Below are positions 23,257-33,074 of a stretch of DNA of 64,000 nt, in pieces. Position numbers and translations under genes: made by a program. The notes below the pieces were generated by a model, which did not search any database, was not told the origin of the DNA, and saw only the letters and a program-made list of their open reading frames with translations. The stretch comes from Pegea sp. RAD2-039 (taxonomy: Eukaryota > Chordata > Thaliacea > Salpida > Salpidae): positions 2,542,001 to 2,606,000 of the forward strand of contig JAQGEQ010000084.1 of NCBI GenBank assembly GCA_034620365.1. Direction: 5' to 3'. Positions within the stretch are counted from its first letter, which is position 1; each line of letters opens with the position of its first letter.

Positions 23257-25124
23257 TTTTCAGATCAATATCAACTTCTAATAAGGAAAATCTTAGAAAT
23301 AATCTAATCTAAGATGTACATAATAATGAGACTTTTTTTTTAATTTATATTTTATTAATGTTACCAACGTGTAAAAATAAAATAACTAATGTTACACATT
23401 TAATCTATTTCTATAGCTTTATCTGGTTCAATTTTTATTGAGTATTTACTTGTAAAGTACTTTTTAAATACAAATAAAATCAAAACAAACTAAATATAAA
23501 CGTCGTTTACAGTTTGAGGTTAGTCTAATTTCAATGCCAAGTTCTTGATTTTCGCGCCATTTATAAAACAAGAAAACATTAAAATTCAAAGCTCGATAAT
23601 AAGTTTACAAAAGTTTTATTCTAATTGTTCAAAAAGTTAGCTTATTTTTTTAAGATTTGATATGCTGAACAAATAAGAAAGATGGCTGCTAATATCTTTT
23701 ATATTTTTAACGTAGGCCTAAAACTATAATGTGATAATAAAGTTAGTAATACTGATTAATGAGTTTACAGGCATCTAATACACGAGAACCGAAATATATC
23801 TTAACAAGACGTAAAATAAAAATAACTAAAATATTTGATATTAGATTAAAATCACAAAAATGTCTAAGAGCTTATAATTGTCGATTGACACCCATTTTGA
23901 CGAAGAAGTCTATATCTGAAATATTTCTTTTGTAAAAACAACACATTAAAAAACTAAACTGTTTAAATAATTTTGGTAGAATCCACTGAACTGATAGTTT
24001 CTTTTTATTCACCACTCAATCACTTTATCAATCACAAAATCTAACAATTGTTAAAAATTGGTACAAATACTTGAGATATATAATACCCCGCCATTTTCTC
24101 CACTTATTTTGTATTTTTGAATCATAATTTGTGCTTTTGTAGTCTCCCATTTTAAAAATTATTTCAGATAATTTCAAGGTTTGGAATTTTTGAATTGAAG
24201 AAAATAGAGATTTAAAGCGAGAAAATTAAAAAGAAATATTAAAAAATCAAAACTTACGGAAATGTAACAAATTTCTTTTATTTAATTGAATGAAATACTA
24301 GCAATTTTGTGAAAATATAGAATTATTTTAAATTGTATTAAATTTATCACCTATCAACTATATAGATGTAATTTATTATTATTATTATGAATTCGCTTTA
24401 AACTTTTTATTCACTGATTTCAAAAATTTGTACAAAAAATGAGATATGAGCTTGCTTTAAATAAAAAGTCACTTTTGATATTTTAAGTAAAAGTAGTTAT
24501 AGCAGACTAAATGTTATTTTTAATTTTCTAAAAATTAGGTAATAATTTTTTAACTTTATTAACTTATTATTATTTTATGTTATAAGGTTTTATTTTTCTA
24601 GTATTTTAAAGCTGTATACTTTTGAAAACAGGCAAAGATTTAATGGAGAAGTTAGTTACAATTTTTTTTTTGATACCTTTAAAATAATCGAAATAAATTA
24701 GTAGTTAAAACTTCAGTAGTCTGGAAAATTTCCCTTTTTGATAATAATATTATCCAAATTTTGTTGATATACCCTATTTATATTTTTACACTAAACATTT
24801 TCTGTTCTGTTTTAATGTTAACTATTTTAAAGTATGTTTCATTACTCTAATAATTTTAGTTTTGAGTGTGGATTATACTAATTGTAAAAATTTTTATTAT
24901 TTTTTAGAAGGAATCTAAGTAGTAATCCATCTTCTAAAATCTTGAAGCCTGGCTTTCTTTTAAGTTAGTTTCTTCTTTTATTTAAATCTTTTAATTAAAC
25001 ATTTGCAATATCAGTTTTTATAAAAAAATGTCTAACTTTTGGTAAAATTAAATGTTGATTTGTTAACAATGTAAATATTTATAATATAAACTTCATAAAA
25101 TTGATCAATTTAAATTATTTTTAG
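23257..25124. promoter_or_regulatory. divergent intergenic region, KNTC1 / tastin-like gene
   Basis: About 1.9 kb of AT-rich DNA separates the KNTC1 start codon (minus) from the first exon I can identify of the next gene (plus). It must hold the KNTC1 promoter and probably the start and first exon(s) of the plus-strand gene, which I could not locate. No specific element is recognised. Confidence 0.45.
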
Positions 25125-27555
25125 AGGCAAGAAGCAAACCTGAAAAAGTAAAAACCACATTCATAGGCACATGTTCAACCAACACAAAAGTTTGTTTTTA
25201 TTTTATCTAAAATATTTAGAAACTTTCTTTCCTAATTTTTCATTGTGCTATTTCAGCCTGGAATTTTAAAGAAAAAATTAACCAAACAACAAAATAAGAT
25301 CTCAAAAGTAAAGTTTTTAACGAATGAAGCTCCAGTAAACATCCTAGCTGACAGAACCAATTCTTCTACAACTCAATGCCCAGCAATAACTAGAATGAAG
25401 ATCAAACCAACTCTGCAAAAAGCTGAAGATGACTCAGGTTCCCATTTAATTACTTTATATTGATTTGATCTGATTCTTTTTCAGATTTTATTTCTCTTAA
25501 AATGCCTGTTGGCTGCAAAACTTTTAGTTTTTCAAAGGTAAGTAAAAAGGATGAAAATTTGTTGAAACTATCAGCTTGTTATCAGGACATCAACAGTGAG
25601 CGCTTATCTGCTTCACCTATTCTCACTTCGAACCAGGCGCCACAGGCTACGACTCCCAGGCGGCTGATGAAGATAATACAAACTCCTCCACCAAAACGAG
25701 TCCTTCTCGCCAACATGAGAGGTAGAAAATCATTAAAATTTAAATAGTTACATCATTCAACTCGTAATTTGCAGAGAAAACAAATCAAATTTCGAGTATG
25801 CCAATCAAGAAGCTTGAGGTGATGATATAGTGCCATCTAGTGGCGACTTTTTTATCCTTTTTGTTGCAGTTTAGTACTTCGAAAGCTGTTAACAAGACTA
25901 AAGACATCAAAATCTCCACTCAAGGTCCTTGATCATCACATTTCACTTCATTCCACTCAATTCTTTGTCACAGATGACAACTTTGCTAATCCTGCTTCGT
26001 TGGAATGGATATTGAACCGGAAACCGAATCAACCATTTCCGCGTTCCTCTGTAACCCCATCTTCAGTAAATCAGCTTCTTCGCTTTCTGAGATTGTTAAT
26101 TCACCAAAAATCGATTTAGGAACTGATACGGGCTAGTGACGTCATCCAAACGCGCTACATGCCCGATGGAAGACCTTCATGTAGCCGCATTCCTCTAATC
26201 GAGGTGCCTAGAGTGTCTGAAGGACCCGGGCGTATCCTCATCTCCAAAGGTACTCCTTGATCAAAGTTATTTCTCGACTTTCACGTCAACCTTTTGTAGC
26301 TGATGACGGTGAAAAGCAAGAAAACAAACCAGAGAAAGTTTTTAAGAAACCTGCGATGGTTTCGTGGAAGCAGAAAAATGTAAAAAACTTGAATAGAAAT
26401 GATCAAGTATCAAGAAGTCGAAACACAATCAGTAGCATTTCTACTCACCGACCTTTTTCAAGCCAAATTCGAAAAACTGCGACTAAACCCAAGCTTTCCT
26501 TGTACGAACCACGTGAGTAGCTGGTTGATTTACTATTTAGCTGGTTGATTTACTATTTAGCTGGTTGATTTACTATTTAGCTGGTTGATTTACTATTTAG
26601 CTGGTTGATTTACTATTTAGCTGGTTGATTTACTATTTAGCTGGTTTATTTACTATTTAGCTGGTTGATTTACTATTTAGCTGGTTGATTTACCATTTAG
26701 CTGGTTGATTTACATTTAGCTGGTTGATTTACAAGCTACTTATTTTTTAGCTGTCTACCAGCCTTTGAGCAAGTTAAAAAGATCTTCACAACTTGCAGTA
26801 AGTAATTTCTAGAATTCCATCGTCAAATGTAAATGTTGTTGTTGCTTTTGAAGGTCAATAAAACGAACAAGCCAAGAAGATGCGGATCAAAACCCAAAAG
26901 TGAGCTTCTTCGCGATTATTTTATAATTTCTCATCGATTTTGAATACAGATGATTTTGTGGAAGAAACTGTTACTCCTGTGGTTTTGAATCAAGAAAATG
27001 ATAAAGATGTGACTTTTTGTCGAGTGGTTGCACAACTCTCCAAGCAGATGGACAAGATTAAACGGAAGAGTATGAAAGTGGAGTTTGAATCTGCAATCAA
27101 ATTGCTACAAAGATCTCGTGAAGCTGAATTGAAAGACATCGAAGAAGAAACAGCGACATCAAGTGTATTCGGTTTGTAGCTACAAATTTCTACAAATTCT
27201 TCATTTATTATTTCATACAGAAAGTTGTGATGTAGAACCATCACCGAGTGACGTCACAGAAGATTCGATGTGTGAAACATCGACATCCAAAGAAGAGAAA
27301 GATCAGATCTCTTCAGATCTTTATAAATCATTCAAGAATCACCGACAATTAAAAACTAATCAACCAGGATCTCTAACTGAGAGGTTGTCAAGGTTTCGGT
27401 TGGATGATAAATACGTCGCCATGACAACAACGACTTCTCGCCTATCGCATGCTCCTCGTAACCAACTGAGGTAAGTGAAGATGCTGCAGGAGTGGTTTTT
27501 AGATCCTCTGCATCTTTGTAGATACAATCCATACAGAAGAGGAAGTCATCTCTAA
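25125..27555 (+). CDS. multi-exon gene, possibly tastin/TROAP-like
   Basis: Fourteen phase-consistent exons: 25125-25189, 25257-25437, 25485-25537, 25586-25721, 25775-25818, 25870-25924, 25974-26065, 26120-26249, 26300-26512, 26751-26797, 26854-26899, 26950-27171, 27221-27470 and 27522-27555 (stop). The start codon lies upstream and was not found. The product is basic, Ser/Thr/Pro-rich and largely disordered, with proline-directed sites (TPRR, TPPPKR). Three stretches resemble human tastin (TROAP, a spindle-associated protein) as I remember it: FANPASLEWIL, IRASDVIQTRYMPDG followed by CSRIPLIEVP, and the C-terminal LTERLSRFRLDD. The similarity is weak and the name is a hypothesis; the gene itself is well supported. 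AATAAA follows at 27571. Confidence 0.7.
26521..26732 (+). repeat. 20-bp minisatellite filling an intron
   Basis: Ten full copies and one or two partial copies of ctggttgatttactatttag fill almost the whole 238-bp intron between the exons ending at 26512 and starting at 26751. Copies differ by single substitutions only; the last two are shortened. Each copy ends in 'ctatttag|ctg', which resembles the true acceptor 'tattttttag|ctg' at 26750. Confidence 0.95.
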
Positions 27556-27570
27556 TTTCGTTCAATTGTT

Positions 27571-27607
27571 AATAAAAAACAAAAATATTTAATATTTCTC
27601 GTTTATT
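27571..27607. terminator. facing poly(A) signals of convergent genes
   Basis: AATAAA on the plus strand at 27571-27576 serves the tastin-like gene. AATAAA on the minus strand (TTTATT at 27602-27607) can serve MVD. The stop codons are only about 147 bp apart, so the two 3' untranslated regions must overlap or nearly touch. Confidence 0.65.
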
Positions 27608-27701
27608 TCCAATTTAAATAAGTTGATGTGTAGTGAAGCGGAAAGTGTGATCAGAAAAAGTCTCAGCCGAGAAAGAAAAAGAAGTGAGAAAAAACAACAA
27701 G

Positions 27702-28981
27702 TCAAGATGTAGTGACCACTGGACCACATCCTACGTCAGTACATATGACAAAACTCGCCGCATCTGGTAGACGCTTACTATCTACATCAAGAACTTCGCT
27801 CTTCTCGTAAATGATCCCTCGGAAGAAGGAGGATTCGGGAGCAGTGGGACCAAAATGATGTTTCAAAGTACTTGCCACTTGTGGCGCAAAAGATTTCAAA
27901 GTAAATAGAAAAGCGTTTGGACCAGCGTCAAATGTGTAAGCGAGCTGAGTGCTTCCAGCTGCTTGATTAAAAGCATGAACGAAGTCGATGATTGCATGAG
28001 AAGTTTCATTTAGATAGTAGATAGGAGGGAGTGTATCCGCACATACAGCATGAAGTTGATTACTTTCAACCATTGTATAGTGGGCGAAAGTATCAAAGTC
28101 TCGCTTCTCGATCGCCGACTTCAACGCCTCCATATGCTTGCCAACCAAATGATCAGTTCGTGATCGAAGAAAAGAAGAAGTCGCGACACTTCTTCTCATA
28201 CCTTCGCTACTCGAAACCTTCTTCTTCGTCGCCGAAACCACTACAATAAAAACGCACAACTCTGGCCAGTGATTCTCATTGAAGACTTGTAGCGCGATGC
28301 TGTCGCTACCATCTCCTTGGCAACCAGCTTGCCACTCAACAAAGCCGCCGAAGATGCTTCGAGAAGCTGATCCTGATCCTCGGCGAGCTAGTGAACTGAG
28401 ATTGATCTGATCTTGGATACCATACAGATTAACAAGTGAAGTTGCAAGAGCAGCATAACCAGATGCAGATGAAGCGACGCCAGCAGCAGTCGGGAAGTTA
28501 TTGAATGACTTGATAGTTAAAGATCGAACATCTTTGCTTGCTGCCGTGTCACGAACCTGTCAACTTCCTCAAGTTACCCCATAAATTAGTTTAATGTAAG
28601 GAGCAACTCACAGCTTGTAAACATGCCATCACTCTAGGATTCTTTCGTATATTCTCCTTAATTGAATTAACAAACAACTCATCTTCATCTGAAGATGCCA
28701 CAAAGTTTGCAGAAGTTGTAGTTTTTAAATGTTTCTAAAAATAAATATTTTTTGGGTCAAAGAACGTTTTAGTTATTTTAAAACAATCCATGCAACAACT
28801 AATTCAAATATTTATCACAGACAGTTGTCATTTAAGTTTAAATACTTGTAGAAAATGTATAAACCTGATTAAGAGTGACACTCAGTGAAGAGTTTAGGGG
28901 CAAGTTCAGTTTTTCACATCTCTTTCCCCAGTACTTGACTATAGCAATGTTAATACCAGTAGTCACTGTTACTGATTCCAT
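27702..28981 (-). CDS. MVD: mevalonate diphosphate decarboxylase
   Basis: ATP-dependent decarboxylation of mevalonate 5-diphosphate to isopentenyl diphosphate, in the sterol/isoprenoid pathway. Three exons: 28865-28981, 28612-28734 and 27702-28556, together 364 residues with intact phase. Hallmarks in order: [11 protein letters not shown] near the N-terminus; [25 protein letters not shown] (GHMP-type phosphate loop with the catalytic region); [26 protein letters not shown] with [36 protein letters not shown]; and [14 protein letters not shown] with the catalytic aspartate. Human MVD is 400 residues; the difference is mainly a shorter C-terminal tail. It is convergent with the tastin-like gene and downstream of CMPK1 on the same strand, with about 390 bp between their coding regions. 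Confidence 0.96.
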
Positions 28982-29371
28982 ATTTATAAAAAAAATTATA
29001 AGTTTTCTGACTGATTAGATAAACAAAATTGAAAAAAAGTTGTAATTAGCTTTGCTATGTTGAGAGCATCAACAAAATTATAAAATGAAACTTTCTAGAA
29101 AAGAATAATAAAACTTCTGTAGTTCTGAACAACTTTCCAAATAAATAGGCAAAATTTAAGGAAAAAGTATGAAGTGGAGTTTGAGTCTCCAATCAAATTG
29201 CTGATCTCAAGAAACTGAATTGAAAAACATCTTATGTAGTAAAAATAAGGTTTAATCAAATTTTTCTTTTAAATAAACACAACTGATAAAAACTAGTTGA
29301 TATATGACAATTTATGAAATGTTTAAATAATCCTAATTAAGTTTTTTTAAAACTAGTTTAAAAATGAGATT
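28982..29371. other. spacer between CMPK1 and MVD
   Basis: About 390 bp between the CMPK1 stop and the MVD start. A short stretch near 29161-29240 ('agtttgagtctccaatcaaattgct') resembles an exon of the neighbouring tastin-like gene at 27083-27110 and may be a small duplicated, decayed fragment. Confidence 0.4.
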
Positions 29372-30019
29372 TCAGAAAAGCTTTTTTATTTGTTCAAATA
29401 CAACTTCAGATTTTTCTTCAGCATTAATTTTTCTAACTTTATTTAACTTTTCATAATGACAAATTATAGGAAGTGTTTCATTTGTATAAGTCTGAAACCT
29501 TTTTTTTAAACTTTCAATATTATCATCACTTCTTCCACTTGTTTCAGACCTTTTAAGAATTCGTTTGATACAAACTTCCTCAGAACAATCCAGAAACATC
29601 ACAAACTGAACATCAACTTTTTCAGACATCTGTTTTTGCCAACCATCTAAATTATCTTGATTTCGGGGAAAACCATCAACAATAACATGAGAATTATCAG
29701 AAGCAAAAATAGCTTCCTCAAGAAGACCACAAGTAATTTCAACTGGAACTATTTTGCCTTCTTTAATATAAGAGCTGATCAACTGACCCACCTTTGAATC
29801 AGGGTTAGCTTTCTCTTTCCTCAAAAGATCACCAGCAGAAAGATGAAGATAACCAAACTTTTGTGACATATTAAAACATTGTGTTCCTTTCCCAGAGCCT
29901 GGAGCTCCAAGCACAAAGATCACTTTTGGTTTGCTGAAAGCCATAGTTGTCAAGAACAAATTATTACAAACAATATTTTTAAATTGTTGATATTTTTGAA
30001 AATTAAAATACCTATTCAT
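29372..30019 (-). CDS. CMPK1: UMP-CMP kinase
   Basis: Transfers phosphate from ATP to UMP or CMP (also dCMP) in pyrimidine nucleotide synthesis; adenylate-kinase fold. Motifs: P-loop GAPGSGKGTQC; HLSAGDLLR; EGKIVPVEIT; the NMP-binding DGFPRNQDNLDGW; and the lid region GRSDDNIESLKKR. The single open frame is 215 codons from the first ATG at 30019. The family normally begins two to five residues before the first beta strand (KPKVIFVLG), which favours the ATG at 29944 and a 190-residue protein. The extra 25 residues could be a mitochondrial or alternative leader, or untranslated. It has no intron, unlike most neighbours. Confidence 0.96.
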   Translation of the reverse strand: MNRYFNFQKYQQFKNIVCNNLFLTTMAFSKPKVIFVLGAPGSGKGTQCFNMSQKFGYLHLSAGDLLRKEKANPDSKVGQLISSYIKEGKIVPVEITCGLLEEAIFASDNSHVIVDGFPRNQDNLDGWQKQMSEKVDVQFVMFLDCSEEVCIKRILKRSETSGRSDDNIESLKKRFQTYTNETLPIICHYEKLNKVRKINAEEKSEVVFEQIKKLF

Positions 30020-30930
30020 TAAAAAGCTGCTAGATAATTAATTCAGACCTAAAAAGGTATAAAAGTAATAAATAAAAAAAATATATTATTAGTATTATTA
30101 TTTACATTTTTAAATATTTAATAATAAAAACAGTATAGAAAAAAAGTGGGTGATTACTTTCATTAAAACAAAGTTTATATGATAATTTTATTAAGAAATA
30201 AAAATTATTCAATTTTCTGTGACAAACACAAAAGTATAATTAATAAAATTTATTTTTATAAACATTTTCAAAATAAATGCTAAGATGCGTAAGCTGATAG
30301 AAAATATTTGCTAGTGAAAGCAGTTTACTATTTGGTCATGAAAATAAAAATTTTGTTTTTAAAATGAAAGATGTCTGAAAAATGATTACACAGACAAAAT
30401 ATGAAAAAAATATTGAAGCAAAGAATTTTAAGAATATTTACAACAAAATCTTTGTCAAATTCATATTCTTCAGCAGGACGTCACTGGTTAAAGTGTTATA
30501 ATAATTTAGAGAGCTTAAAACTCAGTATTCAGTAATACAACACAGGTGATTTTAGAATATAAAACTTACGTTTTCAGCATTTTTGCGAAATAATTTGTAA
30601 GATTCTACTAAATATATTTCTTGAAAACAGAAATTAAACTCTTTTTAATATACAACTAATAAAGATATTTAAGTGAAAATTTATTTTTAGTGTTTAAAGT
30701 CTTCAGTGTTATTCTTAAATGGTATAAAGACCCAATAAATAAACCAATATACAATTAAAATAATCAATAAGGTTTACATTTTAACTTAGAAGTTAATTTA
30801 TACATTGATTTTTTATGAGCTTATCATAGACAAGTAAGGGTTCAGACAGAAGCAACCAATCGCTTAACAATTTAAAACTCAATTTTGATTATACCAACAA
30901 CTTCTTTCCTCTAATTCTCTATGAAGTAAG
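30020..30930. other. AT-rich intergenic DNA, no gene seen
   Basis: Upstream flank of CMPK1, presumably with its promoter. No exon or repeat was recognised. Confidence 0.4.
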
Positions 30931-30934
30931 TTAT

Positions 30935-31375
30935 ACAGATATTTTTGAAGATAGTCCACAAGCTTGAATTAAAAAATGTACGGTACTAGATACTTCAAAT
31001 ATAATAAATACTTCCCAGTTGCTAGTAATGATGTTAAGCGATTTCATATCGCGCTTGTAAGTATCTTTGATACGTAGAAAGGGATGTTGCACAACGATGT
31101 TGCATTTACCTTCAAGTAGCTCCCAGTGCAAAAATTCTTTGGGATCCGCTAGTCATCCACTTGAGTTCACCTTAAGAAATCCACTGTTTAATATATTTTT
31201 ACCACGTTAAAAGTAGTATGCGACGCAGACAACGAAAATGAAAGATGTTGAGTTTATTTTCGTTTGCCTTTGACAATGTCCAAGTTTCACTGGCTTGTAT
31301 AAGCGTACTGCAGACAAAGGCTCTGTAGACGGAAGCTTTATCTCTAGGAGCATCAATTGATAGTCTGCTTGTGAC
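30935..31375 (-). mobile_element. degraded LINE reverse-transcriptase C-terminus
   Basis: The minus strand reads VYRAFVCSTLIQASETWTL, then NENKLNIFHFRCLRRILLLTW. After several stops it continues as HWELLEGKCNIVVQHPFLR and KDTYKRDMKSL. These match the conserved end of endonuclease/reverse-transcriptase proteins (LYGSETWTL...LEAFHMRCLRRILGI...GRPxLRYKDVCKRDMKAL). Stops and frame changes show it is a dead fragment. The open frame at 30931-31131 is its last part, not a gene. Confidence 0.75.
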
Positions 31376-31399
31376 AGTAAAGTACTGCTAATCCCAAGT

Positions 31400-31604
31400 C
31401 ACCTAATAAAGAAAGTAAACTGTGGCGAAACAACACCTTATTGGCCGGGGCTGCCCAGATTAAGGCAGGGGTGGCTGTTTAATGAGATGAGTACATCCCT
31501 CCTACTAACTGAAACTACCCCTGGCGCCCGGCACTTCGCCAAACGAGATTTCACTTATAATCGGTAACTGTAACTTTCCGTGTTGGTTCGACGCTAAGAG
31601 AGCA
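31400..31604. other. GC-rich block, possible transposon segment
   Basis: A clearly GC-richer patch around 31430-31560 ('ggccggggctgcccagatta' and flanks) lies between the reverse-transcriptase remnant and the family A repeat. It is probably part of the same nested transposon cluster. I do not recognise the family. Confidence 0.35.
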
Positions 31605-31862
31605 AACCTAGAGCATAAAGCTGTGGAGATCCAGTTGTTGCTTATGCAGCAGGGCTCCACTTTTCACGCCAACTAGGTGTGCGGCGGAATAGAAGAGCTG
31701 ATACAGCTACGCCTAAGTGATGTCGAAGAAGCTGCCAGAACAGCATTAGTTACAGTGACGAACTGCCTACAAAGCTCCAACTTCAGCTTTAAATTTAGAT
31801 TTTTACCCTAGAAGTGCTGTTTTTACAGGACTCACAGGGTCCTTCTACCCAGGTTTTGTGTT
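31605..31862. repeat. dispersed repeat family A, second long copy
   Basis: Clearly homologous to 6760-7015. Shared landmarks are 'gatccagttgttgc', 'tcacgccaactaggt', 'gtgacgaactgcctac' and 'agggtccttctacccaggtt'. Several indels relative to the first copy disrupt any reading frame. Confidence 0.75.
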
Positions 31863-33074
31863 TTAACTATGACACAGCATGTAGGATGGAATCAAATACT
31901 TATAAATTAACAGTTAAAATAAGTGTCACGCATAAGAAAGTGCTTTTCTATTACGATTTTACGTGGTTTAAATCATACAATGAGAAACAGTAATCAAATA
32001 GTAACAAAATAATCTCATATAGAGGCAAAAAATGTCAACCAAATATAATCGGGCTGCATAATTATTCAAATATAACAACTGATATAAAACTATCTAAAAC
32101 AATTATAAAACCATGTACATCAGATATATAACCATCTACAATAGATATAAGACCATTTATAACAGATAAAGTAAGCTGACTGTATGGAGGCTTTTAAAAT
32201 ATGTGGTAAATAGTTTTCTTGACAGTTTCAAGCATCAAATTACAGAGAATTAGCGAAGAAAATGTTTGGTGATAACATAAACAACAAATTTTATTTTCTC
32301 ATGCCATTTCATCATGCTACCTGATATTTTGTGAGATTATAGTCAAGGGGAAAGGAATAGGGTTCCGACACGGGATCAAAATTATGAAAAAACGTTACTA
32401 AGGTTGATAAGATAAGCACATGATAGAACCTTATGAGAGACTGCCCAAAAGTTTCAAGCTAGCAAATATATAAAAAACTATTCACTTATATTTCTATTTA
32501 CAAATTATTTACTATATTTTATTTGGTACTGTTTAATATTACTATAAATGTTGTTTGAAATCATTGAGCGGATTTAACAAATTGATTAACGCAAAATGAT
32601 TAAACTTTTCTAAAGTGATATAATAAAATATCTCGAAGTCTAGAGCTTATCTGGAAAATAGTGTTTTCGAAATCAGTATCATTAAAATTTTCTAATACTT
32701 TCTAGCTTTGCTTGCCGAAAAATATTTGTTGATCAGTGTTATTAATGATAGTAAAGCAGATACTAATGACAAATTACTTGTATGGTATTTCAATTTTTTA
32801 ATTAGGATAAAAAACTCACGATGAATTTATTAAAATCAATCAATAGACATATAAGAATTAAAAATTTTTAGTTTGATCTAATTGGTAATTTTTAACCATA
32901 AATTTAGAACAACATTGGCATTGTTATTTCACACTTTACGTCACGCTTCATTGCTTTTCAGCTGCTTTGTTTTCATCATTTAAAGGATGCAGATAAATTT
33001 GTTTGTAACGATAGATTTCGATAGCGGGTTGAATTAAGTTGTTAGATAGAGTTACAAATTAATTGTTTGATAAA
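31863..33074. other. intergenic region upstream of TMX1
   Basis: AT-rich. It contains a short run of degenerate 20-bp repeats around 32060-32165 (units such as 'tataaaaccatgtacatcag' and 'atataagaccatttataaca'). The last few hundred bases should include the TMX1 promoter. Confidence 0.4.

Noticed and set aside
26521..26732. CRISPR-like or coding repeat
   Set aside because: Head-to-tail 20-bp units without spacers, lying inside an intron; stop codons (TAG) occur in the units.
28031..28249. Plus-strand 72-codon frame
   Set aside because: It is antisense to the MVD coding exon.
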